NCBI RefSeq assembly: GCF_016863295.1
Contig: NZ_BOOP01000009.1
Location: 353,744 to 417,743, forward strand
Length of the DNA stretch: 64,000 nucleotides
Direction of reading: 5' to 3'
Origin: Planotetraspora phitsanulokensis
GTDB lineage: Bacteria > Actinomycetota > Actinomycetes > Streptosporangiales > Streptosporangiaceae
The notes beneath the pieces are model-generated. The model searched no databases, had not been told where the DNA came from, and worked only from the letters and a program-made list of their open reading frames with translations. Of this stretch, positions 31,359 through 39,719 are shown piece after piece. The translations under genes and the position numbers were made by a program. Each line of letters opens with the position of its first letter. Within the stretch, counting starts at the first letter, position 1.

Positions 31359-32555
31359 ATGCCCGTCGCCGACACGTCAGGGTCCATCGCATATTCCCCA
31401 GTCGCCGCCGATCACCGGCCGCTCCGCATCGCCATGATCGGCCAGCGTGGTCTGCCGGCCACGTTCGGCGGTGTCGAGCATCACGTCGCCCACCTGGGCC
31501 GGCGGCTCGCCGCCCGGGGCCACCAGGTCACCGTCTACTGCCGCGACAACTATGTGCCCGAGCGCCGAGACGCCCTGGACGGCATGCGGCTGCGCCATAT
31601 GCCCACGGTGGGCACCAAGCATCTCGACGCGCTCGCCCACAGCCTGGTCTCGACGATGGCCGCCGTGGGAGCGGGACACGACATCGTCCACTACCACGCG
31701 CTCGGCCCGGGCCTGTGCGCCCCGCTCCCCCGCTATCTCTCCGGGGCCCGGGTCGTGCAGACCATCCACGGGCGCGACGACCGCCGCCAGAAATGGGGCG
31801 GCACCGCCAAGGCCGTCCTACGCAGCGCGCGATGGCTGAGCGAGCGCGTCCCCGACGCGGTGATCGGCGTCTCTCGTGAGATAAGCGAGGAGTACGTGGC
31901 CGCTCGCGACCGCCTCACCGTCTACATCGCGAACGGGGTCGAGCGACCGGCGCCCACGATCTCTCCCCGTCCCGTGCTGGATCGCGGACTGCGCCCTGGA
32001 CGGTACGTGCTGTTCGTGGGACGGCTCGTGCCCGAGAAGGCCGTAGATGTCCTCATCAAGGCGTTCAGCGGCGTGCCCGGCGACATCCGGCTCGCGATCA
32101 CGGGCGGATCGTCGTTCACCGACGACTACGTCTCGAACCTGCACGACCTCGCGGCGGCCGACCCCCGGGTCCACATGCTCGGTTACGTCTACGGTGAGGA
32201 GCTGGCCTCCCTCTACCGCCACGCGGCCGTCTACGTGCAACCCTCATACCTGGAGGGACTGCCGCTCGCGCTCCTGGAAGCGGCGTCGTACGGCCTGCCG
32301 ACGATCGCCAGCTCCCTCGGCTGTCACCGCGAGGTCATCGCGGAGGAGGGACCAGGTGGCCGGCTGTTCGACCAGGGCGACGAGCGCCACCTCCGCGAGG
32401 TGCTGACGCAGGTCCTGGCGAATCTCGACCATGAGGCGGAGCACGGGCGGATTCGAGGCGAGGACGTGCTCAGGCGCTATTCCTGGGACGTGGCCGCGGA
32501 CATGACCGAGGCGCTCTACCACCGGGTGCTCGCCGGCTCGCGACGGGACCGGTGA
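31359..32555 (+). CDS. GT4 glycosyltransferase with DUF1972-type N-terminal domain
   Basis: A 398-residue GT-B enzyme. The N-terminal IAMIGQRGLPATFGGVEHHV is the hallmark of the DUF1972/rhamnosyltransferase-like group. The donor domain has LFVGRLVPEKAVDVLIKAF and a LEGLPLALLEAASYGLP motif with the conserved Glu residues. ATG 31359 is chosen because GAGGGG lies seven bases upstream; the in-frame ATGs at 31194 and 31344 have none. It is monocistronic and followed by a perfect hairpin. It probably adds a sugar to the locus glycan. Confidence 0.88.
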   Translation: MPVADTSGSIAYSPVAADHRPLRIAMIGQRGLPATFGGVEHHVAHLGRRLAARGHQVTVYCRDNYVPERRDALDGMRLRHMPTVGTKHLDALAHSLVSTMAAVGAGHDIVHYHALGPGLCAPLPRYLSGARVVQTIHGRDDRRQKWGGTAKAVLRSARWLSERVPDAVIGVSREISEEYVAARDRLTVYIANGVERPAPTISPRPVLDRGLRPGRYVLFVGRLVPEKAVDVLIKAFSGVPGDIRLAITGGSSFTDDYVSNLHDLAAADPRVHMLGYVYGEELASLYRHAAVYVQPSYLEGLPLALLEAASYGLPTIASSLGCHREVIAEEGPGGRLFDQGDERHLREVLTQVLANLDHEAEHGRIRGEDVLRRYSWDVAADMTEALYHRVLAGSRRDR

Positions 32556-32568
32556 CCGCTCCGGTCCC
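32545..32568 (+). terminator. hairpin across the glycosyltransferase stop
   Basis: GGGACCGG (32545-32552) and CCGGTCCC (32561-32568) form a perfect 8-bp stem with an 8-base loop overlapping the TGA at 32553-32555, in front of a convergent operon. No T-run follows. Confidence 0.55.
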
Positions 32569-32614
32569 ATCCTCTCCTGTCCTCGGACGGCTCGCCGGGC
32601 CGGTCACGGGCCGG

Positions 32615-32776
32615 TCACGGGCCGACGGTGACCTCGTCGAGCCCCAGAACGGCCTCGGCCATCGGGAACACGGCGAACCACAACACGGCGAGCACGACGA
32701 CCACGAGAAGCACCGCGGTCGCCAGCTTGCCCAGGAACCTCCCGGGCAGCCTCGCCCAGATCCACGGGTAGATCAC
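32615..32776 (-). CDS. 53-aa single-pass membrane protein of the sortase operon
   Basis: A short gene of 53 codons beginning VIYPWIWARLPG, with one hydrophobic helix (ATAVLLVVVVLAVLWFAVFP) and an acidic C-terminus ending DEVTVGP. GTG 32776 overlaps the sortase stop (GTGA) and has GAAGGAGG upstream, so it is almost certainly translated with the sortase. It is too short for most gene finders. Its position directly behind a class E sortase suggests an accessory membrane role (inference). Confidence 0.75.
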   Translation of the reverse strand: MIYPWIWARLPGRFLGKLATAVLLVVVVLAVLWFAVFPMAEAVLGLDEVTVGP

Positions 32777-33465
32777 GGTGCCTCCTTCAGCTCCGCCGGA
32801 CGGCCCTGCGATCTCGCCTGCGTGCGATCGAGCTCCGCGAAGACCACCAGCCGCTGCCAGTTCTGCAGCTTCGGGTTACAGGTGGTCAGCGTCAGCATCG
32901 CCGTCCGTGGCCGCCCGCCCGGGTGGAAGGGATCGGGATCGATGACCTCGACCTGCGTGGGCAACACCTTGCGCCGGCCCACCACCCGATAGACGTACCA
33001 GCCCGTCTTGGTCTCCGCCACGATGGCGTCTCCGTCACGCAGCCGGTCGATGTCCCAGAACACCGAGGGGATCCGGTGTCCCGCGATCGCCATGTTGCCG
33101 ACCTGACCGGGCCTTGCCGTACCGGGGTAGTGGCCTGGCCCCTTGCGCAGGTCGTCGGTGGTGACGCCCTCCATGACCGCCCACTTGCGATTCAGCTTCG
33201 GGATGTGAACGCGCGCGATCGGCTGCCCCGCCACCGGTGCGGCGGAGCCGGGTTCCTGCCACTGCCGGTCGAGCACGGTGTCCACCTGGTCCTGCGCCGC
33301 CTCGATGCGCCACGACCTGCCGTAGAACTCGTAGGCGGCGAAGAGACAGACGATCAGGCCCAGGGTGATCAGGATCTCGCCGACGCCACGGACGACCGGT
33401 CGCCAGGACGGCTCCCAGAACTCGTCGTCCACCACGCCGGTCGTAGCGGGCCGGTCGATGAGCAC
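32773..33465 (-). CDS. class E sortase
   Basis: A 230-residue type II membrane protein with one N-terminal helix (ILITLGLIVCLFAAYEF) and a complete sortase domain: IARVHIPKLNRKWAVMEG, MAIAGHRIPS with the catalytic His, TLTTCNPKLQNWQRLVV with the catalytic Cys and Arg. Class E sortases attach LAxTG-bearing proteins to peptidoglycan cross-bridges. The gene directly follows an LAKTG-bearing protein (two bases apart), its obvious substrate. GTG 33465 lacks a clear ribosome-binding site, consistent with coupling to the upstream gene. Confidence 0.95.
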   Translation of the reverse strand: MLIDRPATTGVVDDEFWEPSWRPVVRGVGEILITLGLIVCLFAAYEFYGRSWRIEAAQDQVDTVLDRQWQEPGSAAPVAGQPIARVHIPKLNRKWAVMEGVTTDDLRKGPGHYPGTARPGQVGNMAIAGHRIPSVFWDIDRLRDGDAIVAETKTGWYVYRVVGRRKVLPTQVEVIDPDPFHPGGRPRTAMLTLTTCNPKLQNWQRLVVFAELDRTQARSQGRPAELKEAP

Positions 33466-33467
33466 GA

Positions 33468-34739
33468 TCAGAAGTCGTCCGCGACGTAGCCGCCGCGACG
33501 GGCGATTCTCAGGGTGAACACCCCGCCCACGATGAGGGCGACGCCCGCCATCGTGAGAGGAACGATGGAATCGTCACCGGTCTTGGCGAGCGTGTTGGAG
33601 CCGGAGGCCGCGACGGTGGTGTACGTCGTGGAGGGCCCGCCGTCGGTGGGGGTCTCCGACGGGCTCTCCGACGGGCTCGCGGACGGCGAGGCGCAGGGGG
33701 ACTCCGAGGGAGTGGCGGACGGGCTCTCACTCGGTGTGGTGCTCGGCGTGGCGCTCGAGCTCGGTGTGGTGCTCGGAGTCGCGCTCTCACTCGGTGAGGT
33801 ACTCGGAGTCGCGCTCTCACTCGGTGAGGTACTCGGCGTGGCGCTCGAGCTCGGTGAGGTACTCGGAGTCGCGCTCTCACTCGGTGAGGTACTCGGAGTC
33901 GCGCTCTCCGACGGAGTCGTGCTGCTCGACGGAGTCGCGCTGCTCGACGCGCTCGGCGACGGGCACGGCGACGTCGATGGCGACGTCGATGGCGAAGCCG
34001 ACGGCGACCCGCTGGAGCTCGCCGACGCGCTCGGGGTGGGGCTCTCCGCGGCCAGCGCGAGGGCCAGCTCACGCTGGGCGGCGGGATCGGCGTGCTCGCT
34101 GACGGTGATGTCGAGCGAGACGGGCTTGAGCGAACCCGAGGTGACGAGCGGCACCAGAGCCTTCGCCGCCTCCTCTGTCAATGTCGCCGTCATTCCGGTC
34201 CAGCTCACCGACCGCGACCCGACCTGCGGCCGGGGCGGGCCCAGTCTCGCCACATCGGTCACGGCGTCGGACGTGCCCGTCGGCTCCAGGGTTCGGGCGC
34301 CGGAAGCCGCTGCGGCGACGGTCGCTTGGAGCACGGACCTCTCGCCGTCGACGAGAATCCGCGGGGCGGCGACGGACACGGTCCGATGCGCGACAGTGAG
34401 GGTCACGGAGCCCGTATAGGTCACCACCGCGCGCCCGGTGGCGGGATCGAACGCGCCGCCCTCCGCGGTAAAGCGCACAGCGCCGTCGGAGAGCCTTGCC
34501 GCGCCGCCGGCGACCTCGATCTTCGCCTTGTCGGCGGCGGACCCGTCTCCCGGCTGACTGAGCACGTCGCTCACCGCCCAAGTGAGTGTGCCGCCCGTCA
34601 CCGTTCTGGCTGTGGGAATGTCCGACGCGCTCGCGGCCATGGCTCCCAGCGTGGCCATGGCTCCGAAGGCGAGTTGCGCGACAGCGAGCACGGTCAGGTT
34701 GCGTGCGCGTCGTCGCCGGCTTGCACGTACACCATTCAT
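33468..34739 (-). CDS. HtaA-domain surface protein with LAKTG sorting signal
   Basis: A 423-residue cell-wall protein. A signal peptide starts at MNGVRASRRRRARNL. Residues about 45-210 form an HtaA-type domain (GGTLTWAVSDVL, then RAVVTYTGSVTLTVAHR and APRILVDGE), a fold linked to haem binding in corynebacterial HtaA. A Ser/Thr/Pro repeat stalk and the sorting signal LAKTGDD follow, with a hydrophobic helix and a basic tail. LAxTG is the class E motif, and the sortase gene is next. ATG 34739 begins the signal peptide; the frame is open to 34931, but that part lies in the leader. Haem binding is family-level knowledge and not shown here. Confidence 0.85.
   Translation of the reverse strand: MNGVRASRRRRARNLTVLAVAQLAFGAMATLGAMAASASDIPTARTVTGGTLTWAVSDVLSQPGDGSAADKAKIEVAGGAARLSDGAVRFTAEGGAFDPATGRAVVTYTGSVTLTVAHRTVSVAAPRILVDGERSVLQATVAAAASGARTLEPTGTSDAVTDVARLGPPRPQVGSRSVSWTGMTATLTEEAAKALVPLVTSGSLKPVSLDITVSEHADPAAQRELALALAAESPTPSASASSSGSPSASPSTSPSTSPCPSPSASSSATPSSSTTPSESATPSTSPSESATPSTSPSSSATPSTSPSESATPSTSPSESATPSTTPSSSATPSTTPSESPSATPSESPCASPSASPSESPSETPTDGGPSTTYTTVAASGSNTLAKTGDDSIVPLTMAGVALIVGGVFTLRIARRGGYVADDF
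33721..33900 (-). repeat. six 30-bp coding repeats
   Basis: Six exactly abutting 30-bp units with few differences encode 10-residue SATPST(S/T)PS(E/S) repeats in the stalk of the LAKTG protein. The unit length is a multiple of three, so copy-number change would keep the frame. Confidence 0.9.
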
Positions 34740-34967
34740 AACCAACCACCACAGATAGGACGGACCCAGGGCCTGAAGCCCGGCAAACCCCGGCCGCCCA
34801 TCGGTCGGCCTCTCAGACTTAGCGGGAGTACTGATCGCGATTTGCCGGGCAGCCGCAGGCTCGCCTGCGATGGTTAATCTCGAGGGCTGGAACGGTGGCC
34901 GCCCGATGTTGCCGCTGTGAAGCGTGGCCACCGAGGTGAACGGCGCATTCTTCCAGGAGAACGACAG
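34740..34967 (-). promoter_or_regulatory. putative structured 5' leader of HtaA-sortase operon
   Basis: The region upstream of the HtaA gene has several nested inverted repeats. There is a 10-bp perfect pair (34778-34787 with 34841-34850), a 6-bp hairpin GCAGGC/GCCTGC (34855-34868), an 8-bp pair CGGTGGCC/GGCCACCG (34893-34933), and a small GGGC/GCCC hairpin near 34770. The density of long pairings suggests a folded leader RNA. It does not match a riboswitch class I can recognise. Confidence 0.45.
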
Positions 34968-34992
34968 GTGTCTCCGGGAAGACCGGAGACAC
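34968..34992 (-). terminator. terminator of the DMT transporter gene
   Basis: GTGTCTCCGG and CCGGAGACAC form a perfect 10-bp stem with a 5-base loop, nine bases after the DMT transporter stop on the minus strand. Only a weak T-rich stretch follows. Confidence 0.7.
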
Positions 34993-35000
34993 GGAATCGG

Positions 35001-35915
35001 TCAATCAGCACGAACCACCGGACGGAGCCGGGTCGCCTCGACCGCGCCGGGCCCTGCTTCGGGGATCGCTCCTGTGGCCGCTTCCGGAACGGCCTGGGTG
35101 TGATCGGGCGCCATCCGGCCCAGGGTTATGGTCCCTGCTATGAGGACGGTGGCCGCCGCCAGGGCGGGGATCACGTTCTCCGCCCCCGTCGGGAGCGACT
35201 CACCGAGCAGCACGGCTCCGGCCGTCACCGAGGTGATGGGGTCCACCACCTGGACCCCGGCGTAGGCGATGCCGAAGTAGCCCACGGCGTACGACTTCTG
35301 CAGCAGCACCACGGCGCAGACCAGCAGCACCGGGATCGCGAGGGTGAACCAGGTGAGCAGCCGGGTGAGGTCGCCGCCGAGCCCGCCGCCCACGACCCGG
35401 ACGAACGTGGACACCGTCGCGGTGACCGAACCGGCGCCGATCGCCATCAGCAGCGCCTTGAAGGGGCCGCGCAGCCAGCGTGCGATCAGGAACGTGACCG
35501 CGACGATCGCCCCGACGGTCGCGATCAGCCCGATGGCGGCCCGGTTCGACAACACCGGCGTCACGTTGTGAGCCGGGACGAGCAACATCAGGCCGAGCAG
35601 CCCCGCCGCGACCGCGACCGAGCCGATGATCTCGGCCCGGTGCGGCCGCCTGCCGTGGAGCCACGCCGCGAGCGGGACGGCGAACACGAGCGTCGCCACG
35701 CTCACCGGCTGCACGACGACGAGCGGCGCGATGCTGAGTGCGAGCGCGTGGAGGGACGCGCCCGTGAAGCCGATGACGCCGCCGATCCACCAGCGCGGCC
35801 GCCTCACCAGCTTGAGCGTGGCGCCCGCGCTGACCGCCTCGCGCTGCTGGATCGCGGCGCCGAGGGCGTAGCCCAAGGCTCCGATGAGGGCGATCGAGAT
35901 TCCCATCAAGATCAT
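35001..35915 (-). CDS. DMT-superfamily (EamA-like) transporter
   Basis: A 304-residue membrane protein with about nine to ten hydrophobic segments, starting MILMGISIALIGALGYALGAAIQQ, in the DMT/EamA style. The frame is open to a TTG at 35969, but ATG 35915 fits the first helix. The substrate is unknown; homologues are metabolite or drug exporters, and some resemble magnesium-type NIPA proteins. It is monocistronic with its own terminator. Confidence 0.75.
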   Translation of the reverse strand: MILMGISIALIGALGYALGAAIQQREAVSAGATLKLVRRPRWWIGGVIGFTGASLHALALSIAPLVVVQPVSVATLVFAVPLAAWLHGRRPHRAEIIGSVAVAAGLLGLMLLVPAHNVTPVLSNRAAIGLIATVGAIVAVTFLIARWLRGPFKALLMAIGAGSVTATVSTFVRVVGGGLGGDLTRLLTWFTLAIPVLLVCAVVLLQKSYAVGYFGIAYAGVQVVDPITSVTAGAVLLGESLPTGAENVIPALAAATVLIAGTITLGRMAPDHTQAVPEAATGAIPEAGPGAVEATRLRPVVRAD

Positions 35916-36011
35916 GGGCGCCGGCCGGGGAGTCGCGAGTCGAGGGTCACCACGCAAGCTTAGGGACAAAGGTCACTGTCCCGGCCGCCTGATCACTCGA
36001 CCCGCATGAAG

Positions 36012-36371
36012 TCATGACCTTTCCGGACAGACGCAAAACAGATGGCCCTCGGGGTCCGCGAGGACGATCCACCCGTCGCCGGGCTGGAACTCGGGCTTGC
36101 TCGCGCCCAGTTCGAGGTACTCCTGGACGGCCTTGGCCACGTCCGGCACCCGAAAGTCGAGGTGGAACTGCTTGTCGGGCCCCGGCCACGAGGCCGGCTT
36201 CCGGTCGGGCACGCGCTGGAAGTAGACGGAGGTGTTGCCGTCGCCGATTCCGGCGTACTCGTCCTCCGCGTACTGCACCTCGAACCCGGTGATCTTGGCG
36301 TAGAACTCGGCCAGCTTCTTGGGCTCGGCGCAGTCGACGGTGACGGCGATGAGTTTCGCGATGGTTGTCAT
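36012..36371 (-). CDS. VOC-family (glyoxalase/dioxygenase fold) protein
   Basis: A 119-residue single-module VOC protein, beginning MTTIAKLIAVTVDCAEPKKL. It has paired beta-alpha-beta units ending in IVLADPEGHLFCV, the usual C-terminal metal-Glu strand. ATG 36371 is chosen from three close in-frame starts. Reaction unknown; these proteins act as glyoxalases, dioxygenases or antibiotic-binding proteins. Confidence 0.82.
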   Translation of the reverse strand: MTTIAKLIAVTVDCAEPKKLAEFYAKITGFEVQYAEDEYAGIGDGNTSVYFQRVPDRKPASWPGPDKQFHLDFRVPDVAKAVQEYLELGASKPEFQPGDGWIVLADPEGHLFCVCPERS

Positions 36372-36508
36372 GCGCGCCATACTTCCGGCCATACCTGTCA
36401 ACCTCTGACAGTAATGCCGGGGTGCCCGGTCAGGTTGTGAGACCGGGATAGTGGCACCATGAACCGGGCAGACGGAACCAGTCCGGCAGGTGAGTCGTTG
36501 GAGCGAGC

Positions 36509-38860
36509 ATGGCCTCGGTAGCTGACTTCGTCAGGCGTTTTCTCGACAGGCCGGGAAGCATCGACCTGACGCCGTTCCAGCGGACGGTCGAGCAGGCCGG
36601 GAAACTCGAGGCCGAGGTGCGCGAGCGCGCCGAGCTCCGTCCGGGCGAGGTGGGCACGCCGGAGTTCTGCGCCGTCATGCGCGAGGCCGCCCGCCGCGCG
36701 CTCGGCGAGCGGCCCTTCGACGTCCAGCTCGTCGGCATGCTGGCCATGCTGGAGGGCCATGTCGTGCAGATGGCCACCGGCGAGGGCAAGACGCTGGCCG
36801 GCGCCCTGAGCGCCGCCGGATTCGCACTCCAGGGCAAGCGCGTCCACGCCGTGTCGGTCAACGACTACCTCGCGCGCCGCGACGCCGAGTGGATGCGGCC
36901 CCTGTTCGAGATCCTGGGCCTCACCGTCGGCTGGATCTCCGAGACCTCGACGCCCGAGGAGCGCCGGGACGCCTACGCGAAGGACGTCACCTACGCCGCG
37001 GTGAGCGAGCTCGGCTTCGACGTGCTCCGCGACCGCCTGGTGACCGATCCCGCCGCGCTGATCGTCCCGGCGCCGCAGGTCGCGCTGGTCGACGAGGCCG
37101 ACTCCGTGCTCGTCGACGAGGCCCGGGTGCCGCTGGTGCTGGCCGGCGCCGCCGATCCCGGTACGGCGGTCCCGGAGATGGCCGCGCTGGTCCGGCGGCT
37201 GTCCCGCGGCTACCACTACAAGATCGACCAGGAGGGCCGGAGCGTCTTCCTCACCACCAAGGGGACCGACACGGTCGAGAAGGCCCTCGGCGTCGATCTC
37301 TACGAGGATCCGAGCGTGGTGACCGAGGTCAACCTGGCCCTGCACGCGCACGCGCTGCTCACCCGTGACGTCGACTACATCGTGCGGGACGGGCGCGTCC
37401 ACCTGATCAACCAGTCGCGCGGGCGCGTCGCGCTCCTGCAGCGGTGGCCTGACGGGCTCCAGGCGGCGGTGGAGGCCAAGGAGAAGCTCCCCGCGTCGGA
37501 GACCGGGGAGATCCTCGACTCGCTGACCATTCAGGGCCTGCTGCGCCGCTATCCGCAGATCTGCGGCATGACCGGTACGGCCGTCGCCGTCGGCGAGCAA
37601 CTCCGCGAGTTCTACGACCTCAAGGTCGCCGTGATCCCGCCCAACAAGCCGTGCATCCGGGTGGACGAGCCCGACCGGATCTTCGCCACGGCGGACAGCC
37701 GCCAGGAGGCGCTGCTGGACGAGATCGCCGCCCAGCACGCCACCGGCCGTCCCATCCTGATCGGCACGCTCGACGTCGCGGAGTCCGAGCGCCTCGACGA
37801 GGCGCTCCGTGCCCGGGGCCTGCGGCCGGTGGTGCTCAACGCCAAGAACGACGCCGAAGAGGCGGCGATCATCGCCAGGGCCGGCGCACGCGGCACGATC
37901 ACGGTCTCCACCCAGATGGCAGGTCGCGGCACCGACATCAGGCTCGGCGGCCGGCCGGCAGCTGACGACGAGACCGATGGGGGCTCCGCCGAGCAGCCGA
38001 AGGAGCACTCCCCCGAGGATTCCGCAGAGCGTTCTTCGGAGCACTCTTCGGAGGGGTCTTCGGAGCGGGAGGTGGCGGAGCTCGGGGGGCTCTACGTCAT
38101 CGGCACCGGGCGGCACGACAGCAGCAGGCTTGACGACCAGCTCCGCGGCCGGGCCGGGCGGCAGGGCGACCCCGGCGGCTCGGTCTTCTTCGTCAGCGGC
38201 GAGGACGAGTTGCTCACGGCGTACGCGGCCGAGGAGTCCCTCCCCGCCGGCGACCCCGACGGGGTCGTACGGCAGAAGCGGGCGGCGGAGCTCGTCGGGC
38301 ACGCCCAGCGGGTGGCGGAGGGCGTCAATCTGGAGATCCACCGCAACACCTGGCGCTACACCCGGCTCATGGAGGAGCAGCGGACGCACATCCTCGAACT
38401 GCGTGACCGGGTCCTCAACGGCGACACCGCGGCGGAGGCGCTGCGTGAGGCGTTCCCCGACCGCTTCCGCGAGCTGAGCGAGGCCGTCGGCACCGAGGTC
38501 GTCGAGCAGGCCTGCCGGCAGATCGTGCTGTTCCATCTGGACAGGTGCTGGACCGAGCATCTCGGTTATCTGTCGGACCTCCGCGAGGGCATCCACCTGC
38601 GGGCGCTCGGGCGGCTCAACCCGCTCGACGAGTTCAACCGCGAGGCGGCGCCCGCCTACCGCAGCCTGCTCGACGAGGTCGAGCAGCGGGCGAAGGAGAC
38701 GTTCGAGACGGCCGACGTCACCGGCGACCTGGCCGACCAGGGACTCAAGCGGCCCACCGCGACGTGGACGTACCTGGTCCAGGACAACCCGTTCGGCTCC
38801 GACTGGGACCGCGTCCTGCAGCGCGTGGCGGGGGCACTGAAGCGCCGGCGCAAGAAGTAG
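36509..38860 (+). CDS. secA2: accessory preprotein translocase ATPase SecA2
   Basis: A 783-residue SecA-type motor, shorter than housekeeping SecA. Walker A is [17 protein letters not shown] (about residue 90), the DEAD-box equivalent is [13 protein letters not shown], and motifs V/VI are [15 protein letters not shown] and [17 protein letters not shown]. The C-terminal Cys/His zinc finger is missing, as expected for SecA2. A Ser/Glu-rich insertion of about 35 residues (37960-38075) sits between motifs V and VI. ATG 36509 follows GGAGCGAG. SecA2 exports a small set of proteins with SecYEG; no accessory SecY is nearby. Confidence 0.9.
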   Translation: MASVADFVRRFLDRPGSIDLTPFQRTVEQAGKLEAEVRERAELRPGEVGTPEFCAVMREAARRALGERPFDVQLVGMLAMLEGHVVQMATGEGKTLAGALSAAGFALQGKRVHAVSVNDYLARRDAEWMRPLFEILGLTVGWISETSTPEERRDAYAKDVTYAAVSELGFDVLRDRLVTDPAALIVPAPQVALVDEADSVLVDEARVPLVLAGAADPGTAVPEMAALVRRLSRGYHYKIDQEGRSVFLTTKGTDTVEKALGVDLYEDPSVVTEVNLALHAHALLTRDVDYIVRDGRVHLINQSRGRVALLQRWPDGLQAAVEAKEKLPASETGEILDSLTIQGLLRRYPQICGMTGTAVAVGEQLREFYDLKVAVIPPNKPCIRVDEPDRIFATADSRQEALLDEIAAQHATGRPILIGTLDVAESERLDEALRARGLRPVVLNAKNDAEEAAIIARAGARGTITVSTQMAGRGTDIRLGGRPAADDETDGGSAEQPKEHSPEDSAERSSEHSSEGSSEREVAELGGLYVIGTGRHDSSRLDDQLRGRAGRQGDPGGSVFFVSGEDELLTAYAAEESLPAGDPDGVVRQKRAAELVGHAQRVAEGVNLEIHRNTWRYTRLMEEQRTHILELRDRVLNGDTAAEALREAFPDRFRELSEAVGTEVVEQACRQIVLFHLDRCWTEHLGYLSDLREGIHLRALGRLNPLDEFNREAAPAYRSLLDEVEQRAKETFETADVTGDLADQGLKRPTATWTYLVQDNPFGSDWDRVLQRVAGALKRRRKK

Positions 38861-38875
38861 GCGGGCGCTCCCGCC
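38860..38875 (+). terminator. hairpin after secA2
   Basis: GGCGGG (38860-38865) and CCCGCC (38870-38875) form a 6-bp GC stem with a 4-base loop beginning at the last base of the secA2 stop codon. No T-run. Confidence 0.5.
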
Positions 38876-38890
38876 CTCACGGCCTGCGAA

Positions 38891-38947
38891 GCGCGTTCAC
38901 GTACGGCTAGCGGGGGGCGGCGACGCGCGTTCACGTACGGCGAGCGG
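38891..38947. repeat. two 23-bp near-identical direct repeats
   Basis: The 23-bp word GCGCGTTCACGTACGGC-K-AGCGG occurs at 38891-38913 and 38925-38947 with one mismatch, 34 bp apart. The second copy overlaps the end of the convergent RlpA-like gene. Confidence 0.75.
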
Positions 38948-39560
38948 CGCGGCGAAGCGCACTCCTGCCCGCCGCCGCCGCGACCGCGCAGACGATGAGA
39001 GCGGCCGAGATCTCGGGACAGGGGACGACGGGCTCGGAGTAGGGCCCCGAGGCCGACACCGCGCTGAAGCCAGGAGCGGCCGAGGCGCCGTCGTCGGCCG
39101 AGGCCGCCGGGGAGACGGAGCCCGCCGGGGAAGCCTGGGAATCCGGGGAAGCTCCGGCGGGCGGGGACGCCGGTGAGACCGCGGCGGCGGGGGAGGCCGC
39201 GGCGGACGGGCAGACGATCACCGGCCCGTTGGGCGAGTCGTCGTGGACGCCGTAGGCCCCGGTCGAGAAGGGCCGCGGGGTGGCCTTCTTACCCAGGCCC
39301 GAGCCCCACTCGGTGACGACGTAGGTGACCGAGATGTGGCCTGCTCCGCCGTTGCCCTCGACGGTCAAGGAGGAGCCGTCCCATGTGCCGCCGGTCAGGT
39401 AGGCGAAGGTCTTGCCGTCGAGGTCGATCATCACGCCGTTGTCCGACGGGATGCCGGGCCCACGGTCACCGATGAAGAACTCCGCCTTCTTGCCCTGGTA
39501 GACGACATAGCCCTTGGTCCCCAGGGGCCAGCTCGGGCTGGCCGCGAGGCCTTTCTGCAT
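38931..39560 (-). CDS. RlpA-like (double-psi barrel) protein with missing or non-standard start
   Basis: From ATG 39560 the product is 209 residues, but coherent coding sequence continues about 53 codons upstream (to about 39719, including GCTEQPLIKGTTTASYFWDD), where a stop codon closes the frame without any ATG, GTG or TTG. An AGGAG site lies seven bases before an ATT codon at 39717-39719, so ATT initiation or a damaged start codon is possible. The domain text WDDGSGVNGDTGSPASGK and FFIGDRGPGIPSDNGVMIDLD resembles RlpA-like barrels. A Ser/Ala/Pro linker and a short hydrophobic C-terminal segment follow. No signal peptide is visible, which is odd for such a protein. Confidence 0.6.
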   Translation of the reverse strand: MQKGLAASPSWPLGTKGYVVYQGKKAEFFIGDRGPGIPSDNGVMIDLDGKTFAYLTGGTWDGSSLTVEGNGGAGHISVTYVVTEWGSGLGKKATPRPFSTGAYGVHDDSPNGPVIVCPSAAASPAAAVSPASPPAGASPDSQASPAGSVSPAASADDGASAAPGFSAVSASGPYSEPVVPCPEISAALIVCAVAAAAGRSALRRAARRT

Positions 39561-39719
39561 CGGCTTCCCCGAGGCGGGGCTGCCGGTGTCTCCGTTGACG
39601 CCCGATCCGTCGTCCCAGAAGTAGGAGGCGGTCGTGGTGCCCTTGATCAGCGGCTGCTCGGTGCAGCCGGACGGGGTCTGTACGGGGCTCTGGGGAGGCT
39701 GTGCCGCGATGCTGGAAAT

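Noticed and set aside
33721..33900. CRISPR-like regular repeats
   Set aside because: The 30-bp units are directly abutting with no spacers and encode a Ser/Thr/Pro stalk in frame.
34800..34850. Possible c-di-AMP or c-di-GMP riboswitch
   Set aside because: The conserved core sequences of these classes are not present; only general secondary structure is seen.
36398..38596. A 732-codon open frame antisense to secA2
   Set aside because: SecA motifs are unambiguous on the plus strand; the antisense product is Arg/Leu-rich without domains.
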